Shown piece by piece: positions 1-9,855 of a DNA stretch of 64,000 bases (position 1 is its first letter; each line of letters opens with the position of its first letter). The stretch is from Thermoanaerobaculales bacterium (GTDB lineage Bacteria; Acidobacteriota; Thermoanaerobaculia; Thermoanaerobaculales; Sulfomarinibacteraceae): NCBI GenBank assembly GCA_035358815.1, contig DAOPQC010000006.1, forward strand, positions 148,331-212,330, read 5' to 3'. Below the pieces are notes generated by a model. It saw only the letters and a program-made list of their open reading frames with translations, ran no database searches and was not told the origin of the DNA. Position numbers and translations under genes: made by a program.

Positions 1-837
1 CACCAGCGAGTAGTCGAGGGCCGAGTCGAGGGTGACCAGGGTCCCGCCGCTGGCCTCGATCGCTCCCGGGCAGGCCAGGGTCGAGGCGCAGTTGGTCTGG
101 CAGGTGGCTCCCTCGGCCATGAACTCGAAGTCGATGTTGTTGAGCTCGCTCTGCGACCCGATGCAGTGCTCGTTGGTCATCAGGTGGCCAGCATTGCCGA
201 CCAGCCAGCCCGTGCAGTGGGCGCTGCCGGACAGCAGCAGCCGCGCCACCGCGCGCGCCTTGTCGTAGGCCTCGGGGTCGCTGTCCTGGTAGCACTTGGC
301 CTCGCGGGTGTCGTCGGTGGTGCAGATCGACTCGCCAAACCCCGCCGGGTCGGGCACGTTGGCCTTCTCGCCGATCCCGAGCGCCCACATCATCGCGATC
401 TCGTCATCGCTGTAGCCGCGGCCGTAGTAGTCGATCAGGTAGCCGTAGGCGGCCGCGCCGCCGGCCGAGTAGAGGTCGATGACCGCCGAGTCGCCGCGGA
501 TGTGGGTGGCGAAGAAGCCGCCGTCCGCGACGCCGAGGTCGTTTCGGCCGCGCCCCTGGTAGACCCACTTCTGGGTGTTGTCCGGCGACCGGACCACCAC
601 TGTATCGCCATCGGCCAGCTCGAAGCGGGCGAAGTGGAGGGAGATGTAGGTCGCGCCCGGGTACACCACCTGGTCGGACCAGGTGAGCATGGCCTCGCCC
701 GCCCCGGAGCCGGGGTAGGGGTGGGGCGTCTGGAAGGTCTCGTGGACGTACTCGCCGATCCGGGCCGGCTCGACCGCCGCGAGCGGGCTTGCGAGCAGGA
801 GAGCGAGGCAACACACAAGGGCCGCGTTCCGTGTCAT
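1..837 (-). CDS. Secreted trypsin-like serine protease (3' end outside window)
   Basis: The 279 codons visible read without a stop from ATG at 837 to the window edge. Residues 1-20 form a signal peptide (MTRNAALVCCLALLLASPLA). Residues about 25-115 form a beta-rich domain that looks CUB-like (GSGAGEAMLTW...HFARFELADGD). The protease part starts near residue 205: TGWLV, then TNEHC with the likely catalytic His224, Cys-rich surroundings (ATCQTNCASTLACPG), and LDYSLV with likely catalytic Asp275. The nucleophile Ser would lie beyond the window, so full activity cannot be judged. GGAGG lies 7-8 nt before the start. Family S1 with an N-terminal CUB-like module is a typical secreted degradative protease. 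It is divergent from the M3 peptidase gene. Confidence 0.8.
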   Translation of the reverse strand, partial: MTRNAALVCCLALLLASPLAAVEPARIGEYVHETFQTPHPYPGSGAGEAMLTWSDQVVYPGATYISLHFARFELADGDTVVVRSPDNTQKWVYQGRGRNDLGVADGGFFATHIRGDSAVIDLYSAGGAAAYGYLIDYYGRGYSDDEIAMMWALGIGEKANVPDPAGFGESICTTDDTREAKCYQDSDPEAYDKARAVARLLLSGSAHCTGWLVGNAGHLMTNEHCIGSQSELNNIDFEFMAEGATCQTNCASTLACPGAIEASGGTLVTLDSALDYSLV

Positions 838-1045
838 GGCACCGTTCCTCCTTCCCGTTCGGCGGAATCGAGGACCGGCGAGAGGACCGCTGCCACCTCC
901 ACCCCGCCTGCGGCGCTTCCGGCGTCTGCCGAAAGCGGTCGCTCGGATCGTATCAGGTTCCGCCGCCACCACGAACCGGCGGCGGATGGCCCTTCGATCG
1001 CTGCGACTCCTTCTCCGGATCAGAACCAGAGCGGCCGTCGGGGCG

Positions 1046-1051
1046 TACAAT
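1046..1051 (+). promoter_or_regulatory. -10 box upstream of the M3 peptidase gene
   Basis: TACAAT, a close match to the sigma-70 -10 consensus, about 50 nt before the peptidase start. No convincing -35 hexamer is seen 16-18 bp upstream. Confidence 0.4.
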
Positions 1052-1100
1052 CGACCGACCTGCGGCGCGACGAGACCGCCGCCGATGATTTGGAGGGAAC

Positions 1101-2978
1101 ATGTCAGCCTCGCGCGTCTTGACGACCCTGATCGCCATCGTCCTTCTCGCCGGCCTCGGCGCCGCCGCCGAGCCGCGCGCCACCTGGGACCTCACCGAGA
1201 TGTTCCCGACCCACGAGGCCTTCCTCGAGGCGCGCGCGGCCGTCGCCGCCCGCATCCCCGAAATCGAGGCCTGCCGCGGCAAGCTCGGCGAGTCCGCCGC
1301 GACGCTCCAGCGCTGCCTCGAGCTCGGGTCGGAGATCGACCGCAGCTTCTCGAAGGTGGCGATCTACGCCTTCCTCGCCGCCGACCGGGACCTCCGCGAT
1401 CCCGCCGGCCAGCAGATGCGCGGCGAGACCCAGCGTATCGGGGTCGAGCTCGGCACCGCGACGTCGTGGGTCTCACCCGAGATCCTCGGCATCGGCGCCG
1501 AGAAGATCGAGGCGTTCATCGCCGCAGCGCCCGGCCTCGAGCCCTACACGATGTTCCTGCGCGACACGCTGCGCCAGGCGGAGCACACGCTGCCGCCCGA
1601 GCAGGAGGAGCTGCTGGCGAGCGTCGGCCTGATCGCCGGCAAGTTCTCCGACGTCTACGGCCAGCTCACGACCTCGGACCTGCCCTACCCGACCGCCACG
1701 CTGCCCGGCATCGGCGAGGTCAAGCTCGACCAGGCCGGCTACATCAAGCACCGCAGCTCCGAGGACCCCGTGGTCCGCGAGCAGGTCTTCAAGACCTTCT
1801 GGTCCGCCTTCGCGGGCTACGAGAACACCTTCGGCACCCTGCTCAACGCCGAGATCACCAAGAACTGGCTCTACGCCAAGACGCGCGCGTACCCCTCGTC
1901 GGTCGAGGCCGCGCTCAGCGCCAACAACATCCCGGTCGAGGTCTACACCTCGCTGATCCGCGACGTCCGCGCCAACCTGCCGGTGCTCCACCGGATGCTC
2001 AGGCTGCGGCAGCGCATCCTCGGCCTCGACACCCTCAAGTACTCCGACATCTACACCTCGATCGTGCCCGAGGTCGACGCCGAGTACACCTGGGACGAGG
2101 CCAAGCCGGTCGTGCTCGCGGCCCTCGCGCCGCTCGGCGACGAGTACGTCGCCCAGGTGGCGAAGGGCCTCGACTCCTGGGCCGACGTCTACCCGGCCGA
2201 GGGCAAGCGCTCCGGCGCCTACAGCGCCGGGTCGTGGTACGACGGCCACCCGTGGGTGCTGCTCAACTACAACGACTCCTTCGACTCGGTCTCGACGACC
2301 GCGCACGAGTTCGGCCACGCCATGCACTCGTGGCGCTCCAACCACGCGCAGCCCTACCCGAAGGCCGACTACACGATCATGACCGCCGAGGTCGCGTCGA
2401 CCTTCAACGAGGCGCTGCTCAAGGAGCACATGCTCGCCAGCAATGACGACCCGACCTTCCGGATGGCGGTGCTCGGCGACTTTCTCGAGAGCTTCCGCCA
2501 GACCGTGCTCCGGCAGACCATGTTCGCCGAGTTCGAGCTCGAGGCCCACCGCCGGGTCGAGGCCGGCGAGGCCCTCACCGGCGCTTCGCTGTCCGAGCTC
2601 TACCTGCGGCTGCTGCGCGAGTACCACGGCCACGACCAGGGCGTGATGACGGTCGACGACCTCTATGGCATCGAGTGGGCGTTCATCCCCCACTTCTACC
2701 GCCGCTTCTACGTCTACCAGTACGCCACCGGCCTCGTCGCCTCGACCGCGCTCGCCGAGAAGGTGGTCGCCGGCGAGCCCGGCGCCGCCGAGCGCTACCT
2801 CGAGTTCCTCGCCTCGGGCGGCTCCGACTACCCGGTCGAGCAGCTCAAGCGCGCCGGCGTCGACCTCACCACGCCGGTGCCGTTCGCGACCGCGATCCAG
2901 GCCGTCAACCGGGCCATGGACGAGATCGAGAGGCTGCTCGCGGCGAAGGAGGCCGCGGCAGCAGGGGTTGGGGGTTAG
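1101..2978 (+). CDS. pepF: Oligoendopeptidase F-like M3 family metallopeptidase
   Basis: 625 aa. Zinc-dependent endopeptidase that cuts short oligopeptides. HEFGH at residues 402-406 supplies two zinc-ligand histidines and the catalytic Glu403; Glu430 in the following AEVASTFNE segment is the likely third ligand. The M3B/PepF length (about 600 aa) and the helical N-terminal half fit. Residues 1-23 form a signal peptide (VLTTLIAIVLLAGLGAAA), so it is probably periplasmic or exported, unlike the cytoplasmic lactococcal PepF. GGAGGGAAC precedes the ATG. It stands alone, divergent from the secreted protease. Confidence 0.88.
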   Translation: MSASRVLTTLIAIVLLAGLGAAAEPRATWDLTEMFPTHEAFLEARAAVAARIPEIEACRGKLGESAATLQRCLELGSEIDRSFSKVAIYAFLAADRDLRDPAGQQMRGETQRIGVELGTATSWVSPEILGIGAEKIEAFIAAAPGLEPYTMFLRDTLRQAEHTLPPEQEELLASVGLIAGKFSDVYGQLTTSDLPYPTATLPGIGEVKLDQAGYIKHRSSEDPVVREQVFKTFWSAFAGYENTFGTLLNAEITKNWLYAKTRAYPSSVEAALSANNIPVEVYTSLIRDVRANLPVLHRMLRLRQRILGLDTLKYSDIYTSIVPEVDAEYTWDEAKPVVLAALAPLGDEYVAQVAKGLDSWADVYPAEGKRSGAYSAGSWYDGHPWVLLNYNDSFDSVSTTAHEFGHAMHSWRSNHAQPYPKADYTIMTAEVASTFNEALLKEHMLASNDDPTFRMAVLGDFLESFRQTVLRQTMFAEFELEAHRRVEAGEALTGASLSELYLRLLREYHGHDQGVMTVDDLYGIEWAFIPHFYRRFYVYQYATGLVASTALAEKVVAGEPGAAERYLEFLASGGSDYPVEQLKRAGVDLTTPVPFATAIQAVNRAMDEIERLLAAKEAAAAGVGG

Positions 2979-2995
2979 GGGGAAGGGGAAAGGGC

Positions 2996-3040
2996 CCCCC
3001 GCCCGACCAGGATCTAGGATCTGGAATCTAGGGGATAGGG
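2996..3040. repeat. Dispersed intergenic repeat, copy 1 (CCAGGATCTAGGATCTGG)
   Basis: The core CCAGGATCTAGGATCTGG is followed by ATCTAGGGGAT. A near-identical copy lies in inverse orientation at 62585-62620 and a diverged copy at 63968-64000. All three lie at the 3' ends or borders of genes. The surrounding 230-bp gap (2979-3208) holds no gene. Confidence 0.7.
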
Positions 3041-3196
3041 TTCTCCGTCTCCGAATCGGATGATCCCGAAGCTCATTCGTCACACGGAAACGGGCACGGA
3101 GACGGGCGGGGGCGTAAAGGCTGCATCGGAGCCGGGCGGGAGGGGGAGCCAGCCCCGAGATCCTATGCCCTATATCCTCTTCTCGCCTCACCCCAG

Positions 3197-3202
3197 TACA
3201 AT
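3197..3202 (+). promoter_or_regulatory. Leaderless-type -10 box of ychF
   Basis: TACAAT, then exactly 6 nt, then the GTG start of ychF. No Shine-Dalgarno sequence precedes the start, so the transcript probably begins at or next to the start codon. Confidence 0.5.
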
Positions 3203-3208
3203 GACCAT

Positions 3209-4285
3209 GTGCTCTCCGTCGGCATCGTCGGGCTCCCGAACGTCGGGAAGTCGACCCTCTTCAACGCGCTGACCACCGGCCACGCCGAGGTCTCCAACTA
3301 CCCGTTCACGACGATCTCGAGCAACGTCGGCATCGTCGCGGTGCCGGACCCGCGGCTCGACACGCTCGCCCGCGCCCTGTCGCCGGACAAGGTCACGCCG
3401 TGCGCAATCCGGTTCATCGACATCGCCGGCCTCGTCAAGGGGGCGAGCAAGGGCGAGGGGCTCGGCAACCAGTTCCTCGGCGAGATCCGCCAGGTCGACG
3501 CCATCGCCCACGTCGTTCGCTGCTTCGCAAGCGGCGAGGTCGCCCACGTCTTCGCCGACGTCGACCCGGTGCGCGACGCCGAGATCGTCGAGACCGAGCT
3601 GGTGCTGGCCGACCTCGAGGTGCTCGAGCGTGCGATCGCCAAGCGCGACAAGGACTGGCGGACCCACCCACACGAGCACGCGACGGAGCGCGAGCGGCTG
3701 GAGGCCTACCGTGCGGTGCTCGAGCGGGGGACGCCGCTGCGCGCTGCCACCCTGTCAGGCGAGGAGCGGCGCCAGCTCGACACCGCCGGCATGCTCACCG
3801 GCAAGCCGATGCTCTACGTCGCCAACGTCTCGGGGGACCGCGACGCCGCGGCGCTGCAGGCGCTCTGCACCGGTCACGCGAGGGTCGAGTGCGTCGAGGT
3901 CGACGCCGACCTCGAGGCCGAGCTGCAGCGCATGTCACCCGACGAGCGACGCGAGTTCATGACAGAGCTCGGCATCGCGGAGCGCGGCCTCGATCGGCTT
4001 ATCCGATCCGCCTTCCACCTCCTGGGCCTGATCACCTTCTACACCGTGGTCAAGAGCAAGCTCCAGGCCTGGGAGGTGCCGCTCGGCACCACGGCGCCGG
4101 CCGCCGCCGGCAAGGTCCACACCGACATGGAGCGCGGGTTCATCCGCGCCGAGGTTGCCCACGCCGACGAGCTCTGCGAGGCCGGCTCGCTGCACGAGCT
4201 GCGCGCGCGCGGCCACCTCCGCACCGCGGGCAGGGACTACCAGATCGGCGACGGCGACGTCGTCGAGTTCCTGTTTCACGTCTGA
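3209..4285 (+). CDS. ychF: Redox-regulated P-loop ATPase/GTPase YchF
   Basis: 358 aa, the normal family length (about 363). Residues 2-20 hold the G1 P-loop GLPNVGKSTLFN. DIAGLVKGASKGEGLGNQFL is the G3 and switch region unique to the YchF/Obg clan. TDMERGFIRAEV near the C-terminus belongs to the TGS domain, with a coiled coil between. YchF (OLA1) prefers ATP, associates with ribosomes and acts in stress and translation control. The start is GTG with no SD but a TACAAT box 6 nt upstream. It converges on the PATAN protein gene with a 22-bp gap. Confidence 0.93.
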   Translation: MLSVGIVGLPNVGKSTLFNALTTGHAEVSNYPFTTISSNVGIVAVPDPRLDTLARALSPDKVTPCAIRFIDIAGLVKGASKGEGLGNQFLGEIRQVDAIAHVVRCFASGEVAHVFADVDPVRDAEIVETELVLADLEVLERAIAKRDKDWRTHPHEHATERERLEAYRAVLERGTPLRAATLSGEERRQLDTAGMLTGKPMLYVANVSGDRDAAALQALCTGHARVECVEVDADLEAELQRMSPDERREFMTELGIAERGLDRLIRSAFHLLGLITFYTVVKSKLQAWEVPLGTTAPAAAGKVHTDMERGFIRAEVAHADELCEAGSLHELRARGHLRTAGRDYQIGDGDVVEFLFHV

Positions 4286-4307
4286 GGGATTCAGAGCCTG
4301 CGGATGG

Positions 4308-6842
4308 TCAGCTGCCGGCGGCGGCGCCGGGGCTGTCGGCCAGCTCGATCGATCCCTCGCCGAGCCAGTGCTCGAACAGCCGCCGGACCCGGTAGCTGTC
4401 GACCGGGAGCTCACGATCGAGGTCGTCCGGGGCCGCGCCCTCGAGCGCCCGCTTCCAGACGTTCTTGACGAGGTCGGTGTTGGGCTCGTCGACGACGTTG
4501 GTCGGCCGCTTCCCGGTCGACCGGTACCGTGCGCCATCGGGCGCGAGCGCCGCGGCGCGCATGAACTCGTCGTAGCGGCGGATGCCCTCGAAGAGCATCG
4601 GCGCGACCGGCTTGGAGCCGCTGCCCGTCCGGTCCGCTCCTCGGGCCGGCTCCTGCTTCACGAACACGAACCTCCCGCGAACCGGCTTCTCGAGCAGCTG
4701 GTAGACCGCCACCTCCCCGCGCAGGTCGCCGGCCTCGGCGCTGGTCATGAAGCCCGACTCCAGCGCGACCGAGGCAGCGGTCTGCCCCTCGCCGTCGAGC
4801 ACGGTCAGGACGCCGGACAGCTGCGAGTCGGACAGGTTCTGCAGCAGGCTGGGCAGGCCGAACAGGTCGAGGTCGCCGGTGAGCGCCGCGCTCGGCGCCT
4901 CGTCGGGGTGGGCGGCGGTCCCGAGCTGCGCGAGGGCCCGCGCGGCGGCGGTCGCGAACTCCTGGCCGGAGTACGACTCGACGATCTCGCCGAGCACCTC
5001 GCGGACCACCGGGGCGTCGGTGCCCGACAGCGCCTGGATGATGCGCTCGACGTTGCGCGCCTTCCTGCCGGTGATGACGGTCAGCCCGAGCACCTTGGTG
5101 GGGAGCTCCTCGCGCAGGCCGCGGACGAGCCGGTCGACCACCGCCCGGTCCTCGGACAGGTCCTGGGTGGAGAGCTTGGACATCCGCGCCAGCGTGTTGC
5201 CCAGCTGTGGCTGCCGCTTGAGGCCGTGCTGGACGACGCAGCGCCTCGCCTCCTTGGCCGGGCTGCGGGCGAGCATGCCGACGACGCTGTCGAGCAGGGC
5301 GCGCAGCTCGTCCTCGGTGTGGGGAAGCTGGCGCTTGCCGAGCAGGGAGTCCTCGAGCTCGCTGACCCGCGCCACCAGCGCGGTCACCGCCCGATCGTGC
5401 TGGAGCTGCCCGAGCGTGGCCAGGGCCTCGCGCACGAGCGGCAGCGGGCCCTCGAGCTCGGACATCGGGACCAGCACGTCGATCTCGGGATCGGCCGGGG
5501 CGTCGGGCGGCCGGCGCGTGGTGCGCAGCAGGTAGACCAGGTTGCGCTCGAAGAACCACGGGTAGCTCGCCTCGCCGGCGACCACCTCGTGAAGCGCCTC
5601 GAGGGCAGCCTTGCGGGTGGTCTCGGCCTGCGCGTTGAGGACCATCAGCAGAAAGCGGCGGCGGTCCCGGTTGGACTCGATCTCGAGCTCGGCGAACAGC
5701 TCGGTCGGCGCGAAGCGCGGGAAGAAGCTCATCACCCGCCGCAGCAGGTGGTGCTTGTCCTCGTCCTCCAGGTACTCCCGCAACCGGCCTTGATCGAGAG
5801 CGTCGTACGCCCGGCTGTGTGCCGCGGTGACGGTGGCGGTGTCCACCGTCTGGCTCTCGGCCAGCCGCTCGGCCAGGTCGATCATCGTGACCGCGCGCCC
5901 GAGCGACCCCCCGTTGAACTCCTCGACCGCCGAGTTCACCAGCTCCTGGAAGCGCTGCGCCTTCTCGCCGGGGCTGCGGGACATGCTGACGAGCTGGCCC
6001 ATGGCGCGCGCCGCGCCTTGCGGCATGGGCGCTTCCTGATCGACGACCGGCGGCGGCGCCCAGTTCGGCAGGTTGTGGGCCAGCAGCCGGAGCAGCTGGC
6101 CGGCGTCAATCTCGAGGCCCCGGCCGCGCAGCTCCTCGAGCGAGCCGTGAAGCTCGTCGGAGCTGGTGGCCCGGTCGGCAGCCTCGGTGACGATCCGGGC
6201 GACCAAGGTCTGGCCCTCGGCAGCCCCCACGACCGCGGTGGTCGCGGCCGGGCCGGCCGGTACGTCAGCTCGGCCGGCCATCCGGTCGAGCAGCATGTTG
6301 ACCCGACGCAGGCCGCGCAAGAAGCCCCTCGCGACCGACTCGCCTTCGCCGCTCGCCGGTCCCGCGACGGGCTCCGACGGGCGCTCGGCCCTCACCGACG
6401 ACCCCCGGCTCACCTCGCCTCCGCCGGCCCGATGGATGTGCCCGACGACCGAGGGCGCCTCGGCGCCCTGGCTCAGCTCGAGGTTGTCGAGGTCGGTGGC
6501 GAGGCTCCGGCGGTCCTGCTCCGGGCAGGCGCCCAACAGGTACGGCCGCAGGCCCCTGAGGAAGCCCGCCGACTGCTCGCGCGGTATCAGCTCGAGCTCG
6601 CCGAGCAGGTGGATCTTCTTCGCGGCGTGGAACAGGTAGTCCGCGGTCGCGAGCTGGGAGTCGGTGCCGTGGAGCGACGCCACCCAGGAAACCACCTGGG
6701 CAGCGATGTTCTCCAGCGGTGTGGCGAGCAGAGTGTCCATGGAGTCGACAAAGATCATCGGAGCGATGGTGTCGGACAGGTAGCGCTGCAGCTGCTCCAG
6801 CGCCTCTCGCTGCTCGTACTTGTCGACTGGAGTTCCGGCCAC
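4308..6842 (-). CDS. PATAN/DUF4388 domain protein with a HEAT-like helical body
   Basis: 844 aa from GTG at 6842, chosen because GGGAG lies 8 nt upstream; a GTG two codons earlier is too close to that SD. No signal peptide, so cytoplasmic. The body is long, helical and Leu/Ala/Glu-rich, with repeated pairs suggesting HEAT-like arrays (residues about 150-640). From about residue 656 comes GDLDLFGLPSLLQNLSDSQL and a following GVLTV...AVYQLLEKPVRGRFVF stretch, which is the DUF4388 (PATAN) module found in signalling proteins of delta-proteobacteria and Acidobacteria. That module is linked to receiver domains and gliding or GTPase regulation. The exact role is unknown. The start is separated by 118 bp from the upstream membrane protein gene on the same strand. 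Confidence 0.7.
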   Translation of the reverse strand: MAGTPVDKYEQREALEQLQRYLSDTIAPMIFVDSMDTLLATPLENIAAQVVSWVASLHGTDSQLATADYLFHAAKKIHLLGELELIPREQSAGFLRGLRPYLLGACPEQDRRSLATDLDNLELSQGAEAPSVVGHIHRAGGGEVSRGSSVRAERPSEPVAGPASGEGESVARGFLRGLRRVNMLLDRMAGRADVPAGPAATTAVVGAAEGQTLVARIVTEAADRATSSDELHGSLEELRGRGLEIDAGQLLRLLAHNLPNWAPPPVVDQEAPMPQGAARAMGQLVSMSRSPGEKAQRFQELVNSAVEEFNGGSLGRAVTMIDLAERLAESQTVDTATVTAAHSRAYDALDQGRLREYLEDEDKHHLLRRVMSFFPRFAPTELFAELEIESNRDRRRFLLMVLNAQAETTRKAALEALHEVVAGEASYPWFFERNLVYLLRTTRRPPDAPADPEIDVLVPMSELEGPLPLVREALATLGQLQHDRAVTALVARVSELEDSLLGKRQLPHTEDELRALLDSVVGMLARSPAKEARRCVVQHGLKRQPQLGNTLARMSKLSTQDLSEDRAVVDRLVRGLREELPTKVLGLTVITGRKARNVERIIQALSGTDAPVVREVLGEIVESYSGQEFATAAARALAQLGTAAHPDEAPSAALTGDLDLFGLPSLLQNLSDSQLSGVLTVLDGEGQTAASVALESGFMTSAEAGDLRGEVAVYQLLEKPVRGRFVFVKQEPARGADRTGSGSKPVAPMLFEGIRRYDEFMRAAALAPDGARYRSTGKRPTNVVDEPNTDLVKNVWKRALEGAAPDDLDRELPVDSYRVRRLFEHWLGEGSIELADSPGAAAGS

Positions 6843-6960
6843 GAACACTGCTCCCGAGGCACAGTCTACCCGAAACGGGCCGTCAGCGGTGCGCCTCCGC
6901 CGAACGCCGGCCCGGCTGCGGGCGATGCCGGCTTCTCCGCCGCCGCGCGTCCCGGCGAGC

Positions 6961-8709
6961 CTACGGCGCCGCCTTGGCGGCCTCGGCGCGTCGCGGCCAG
7001 CGGCGCTCGAACCGCAGCAGCCGGAGCCGCTCGCTGCCGACCTCTCGGTCCTCCGCGAGGCGTGGCCTCCAGCGCGAGCCGTCGGATCCGACCAGCTCTC
7101 CTCCGCCTTCCAGCAGCCCGGCCGGCGGCCGCTCGAGGGTGGCGTAGGTCCAGCGCGCGACGCCACCCTTCGCGAACGATGCCGCCAGCAGCTCGAGGCC
7201 CGGGCGGCCGGTGACGTAGAGGAAGCGCCGCTGCCACCAGCCGCGCCCGGAGATCAGCGGCACCATGTAGGAGTCGCTGACCACCGGCTCGCCCTGACCG
7301 CTGAACGCCAGCACCGCGGCGCCGATGCGGTGGTGTGTGGTGGCGCCGTGGCGCAGCAGCACCAGGCCGAGCCCCTGCACCGCGATCGCGGTGGCGACCG
7401 CGGCCACCACCGCCGCCCGGCGCAGCCGCCGCCACGGCCCGCCGGCGACGCGCAGCGACGCGGTCACCGCCAACAGCAGCAGCACGGCCGTGAGGAACAG
7501 CCGGCTCCCCCACTCGAACGAGTGGACCGGGCGAGCCACGAAGACGGCGAAGATCGACCACGCGGCGGCCGCGGCCACCATCAAGCGGCGCTTGTCGCCG
7601 GTAGCGGCGCGCGGCTGACCCCACAGCAGGAGCGGCAGCGCGCTCAGCACGACCCACGTCGTCGCCGGCGCCGTCGCCGGAAAGGCGTCGGTCGGCCTGG
7701 CGCCCGCAAGCCAGCGGACCGCCGGCACCACGGTGGCCGCACCGACCGCCACCGCCACGGCGGCCACTCCCAAGATCCGGCCGGCGCGGCTCCGCGAGCC
7801 GGCGCGGGTGAGGTTCATCGCCAGCGCCGCCAACCACACCGCGGCGCCGAGCCCGCACGACCAGTCAGGCGCGACGAAGTGCGCGAGCGAGGCCAGCCTC
7901 GGGCTGAGGAGCTCGTGGGCGCGGAACGTGGATGCGGCGTGGTAGGTGACGTGCATCGGCAGCCAGGTCCCCAGTGCCGCCGACTGCACCGCCGCCCCAC
8001 AGGCCAGGCCCGCCGCACACCCGCCCGCGAACGCCAGCGCGCAGCGCAGCCTCGCGGGTCCGCCTCGCCAGGCCGCGGCGGCGACCAGCAGCGGGACGAG
8101 GAACGCCGCCTCGGTGCGCACCCACGCGCCGAGGCCGACCAGCACGCCGAGCACCAGCCAGCGCCAGGCGACACGGGCGCGGCCGCGCTCACCCTCGACG
8201 ACCACGAGCAGACCCACGACCACCATGGCCGACGCCAGCGAGTGCTCCCAGAACGCGATCGCGTAGAACGCGAGCGGGGTCGCCGCCAGCGCCGCCGCCG
8301 CCGCCGGCCAGGTCACCGCCTCCCCCCGCAACGCGCTCGCCAGGCGCCCGGTGGCCCAGGCCGCGAGGATGGCGGCGAGCCACGGCAGCAGCCGCAGCGC
8401 GCGGTCGCCGGCGGCCGCCTCCGGGACCGCGGCCAGCAGCGGGAACAGCACCGGGTAGATCGAGGCGAGCCGGTCACCAACCGGAGCGGTGAACGGCGGA
8501 ATGTGGTGGAGCTCCGGGTCGAGGCCCCTCGCGGGGTAGTCGAACCCGCGCGGTGATCCCTCTCCTTCCGCGAAGGCGAGGCACTGCCAGTACTTGGGAC
8601 CGGAGTCGGCGGAGAAGAACCCGGTCGGGGGCAGGGTTGCCAGCAGCCCGAGCAGGCCCACCGCCGCGAGCAGGAACGCCAGCAGCCCGAGGCGGGGTGG
8701 TTCCTTCAA
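6961..8709 (-). CDS. Polytopic membrane protein, GT-C glycosyltransferase-like
   Basis: 582 aa with about 11-13 hydrophobic helices. An extracytoplasmic segment after the first helix carries FFSADSGPKYWQ, and the acidic residue there is in the place of the catalytic loop of GT-C enzymes such as ArnT/PMT (GT39). The C-terminal part after the last helix (from about residue 480) is soluble. If it is GT-C it would transfer sugar from a polyprenyl-phosphate carrier at the outer face of the inner membrane. The start is inferred: TTG at 8709, 7 nt after the stop of the dehydrogenase gene, implying translational coupling. No recognised sugar-transfer motif beyond the D-loop, so family membership is tentative. 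Confidence 0.5.
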   Translation of the reverse strand: MKEPPRLGLLAFLLAAVGLLGLLATLPPTGFFSADSGPKYWQCLAFAEGEGSPRGFDYPARGLDPELHHIPPFTAPVGDRLASIYPVLFPLLAAVPEAAAGDRALRLLPWLAAILAAWATGRLASALRGEAVTWPAAAAALAATPLAFYAIAFWEHSLASAMVVVGLLVVVEGERGRARVAWRWLVLGVLVGLGAWVRTEAAFLVPLLVAAAAWRGGPARLRCALAFAGGCAAGLACGAAVQSAALGTWLPMHVTYHAASTFRAHELLSPRLASLAHFVAPDWSCGLGAAVWLAALAMNLTRAGSRSRAGRILGVAAVAVAVGAATVVPAVRWLAGARPTDAFPATAPATTWVVLSALPLLLWGQPRAATGDKRRLMVAAAAAWSIFAVFVARPVHSFEWGSRLFLTAVLLLLAVTASLRVAGGPWRRLRRAAVVAAVATAIAVQGLGLVLLRHGATTHHRIGAAVLAFSGQGEPVVSDSYMVPLISGRGWWQRRFLYVTGRPGLELLAASFAKGGVARWTYATLERPPAGLLEGGGELVGSDGSRWRPRLAEDREVGSERLRLLRFERRWPRRAEAAKAAP

Positions 8710-8716
8710 TGCCGCT

Positions 8717-9730
8717 TCACTCGATGCCGATGCAGACCTTGCCGAAATGGGCGCCCGACCGCAGGTGCTCGAACGCGGCCCGGGCCTGGGCGAACGGGAA
8801 CACGCCATCCACCACGGGCCGCAGCTCGTGCTGGGCGACGGCGCGGTTCATCCGCTCGAACGCCTGCCGTGAGCCCACCAGCAGCCCCTGGATCCGGACG
8901 CACTTCATGAACACCGGCACGATGCTGAGCTCCGACGCCCCGCCCGCCAGGACGCCGACCAGCGAGATCTCCCCGCCGACCCGGATCGCCTGCAGCGACT
9001 GCGCCAGCGTGCCGGCCCCTCCGACCTCGACGATGTGATCGACGCCCACCCCTCCGGTGAGCTCCCGGACGGTCTTGCCCCACTGCGGGTCGTCGAGGTA
9101 GTTGATCTCCTGCCAGGCGCCGAGCCGCCGCGCCTTCACCAGCTTGTCGTCGCTGCTCGACAGGACGATGACGCGCGCGCCGAGCATCTGCGCGAACTGC
9201 AGCGCGAAGATCGACACGCCGCCGGTGCCCTGGACCAGCACCGTGTCGCCGGCGGCCACCCGGCCCTGCTCGACGAGCGCGCTCCATGCGGTCAGCGCGG
9301 CGCACGGCAGGGTCGCGGCCTCGGCGTCGCTGAGGTGCTCGGGGACGCGGATCACCCCCCGCTCGGGCAGCACCATGAGCTCGGCCAGGGTGCCGTCGAG
9401 CGGCCCACCCAGCGTCGCGCGGAGCTCCTCGACGGTCGGCCGGCCGCCCATCCGGCCCTGCGAGAACAGGGTCGCGACGCGATCGCCGACGGCGACCCGG
9501 CTCACCCCCTCGCCCACAGCCGCCACCTCCCCCACCCCGTCCGAGCACGGGACCAGCGGCAGCGGCTGCCGCGGGTTGTAGCTGCCCTCGACGGTCATCA
9601 GGTCGCGGTAGTTGAGCGAGACTGCGCGCATCCTGAGCAGCACCTCGCCGGGGCCGGGCGCGGGATCCGGCCGCTCGCCGAGCTGCAGGTTGTCGAGCCC
9701 GAACCCGCCCCGAATCTCGATGGCCCGCAT
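8717..9730 (-). CDS. NAD(P)-dependent medium-chain dehydrogenase, quinone-oxidoreductase-like
   Basis: 337 aa MDR protein. The N-terminal GroES-like half has LNYRDLMTVEGSY and PCSDGVGEVAAVGEGV. The nucleotide-binding half has VQGTGGVSIFALQFAQMLGA, a Rossmann motif. The Cys-rich structural zinc lobe of true alcohol dehydrogenases is absent, so it is likelier to be an enone or quinone reductase than an alcohol dehydrogenase. ATG at 9730 has GGGGGAGG 6 nt upstream. Its stop lies 7 nt before the TTG start of the membrane protein gene, so the two form an operon. Confidence 0.8.
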   Translation of the reverse strand: MRAIEIRGGFGLDNLQLGERPDPAPGPGEVLLRMRAVSLNYRDLMTVEGSYNPRQPLPLVPCSDGVGEVAAVGEGVSRVAVGDRVATLFSQGRMGGRPTVEELRATLGGPLDGTLAELMVLPERGVIRVPEHLSDAEAATLPCAALTAWSALVEQGRVAAGDTVLVQGTGGVSIFALQFAQMLGARVIVLSSSDDKLVKARRLGAWQEINYLDDPQWGKTVRELTGGVGVDHIVEVGGAGTLAQSLQAIRVGGEISLVGVLAGGASELSIVPVFMKCVRIQGLLVGSRQAFERMNRAVAQHELRPVVDGVFPFAQARAAFEHLRSGAHFGKVCIGIE

Positions 9731-9855
9731 CCGGAACCTCCCCCGGCAGGCCGCCGGCGCGACCGCGATCATAGCGCGCTCGGCCAGCGCGGCGCGGGAC
9801 CGCCGGTCCCCCGGGAGCAGGCGGTCGGCGCCGTCCCGCGCCCCCTCCCTCCTGG

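Noticed and set aside
4155..7214. 1019-codon open frame on the plus strand
   Set aside because: It is antisense to the PATAN/DUF4388 gene and has no domain, SD or promoter; long shadow frames are normal at this GC content.
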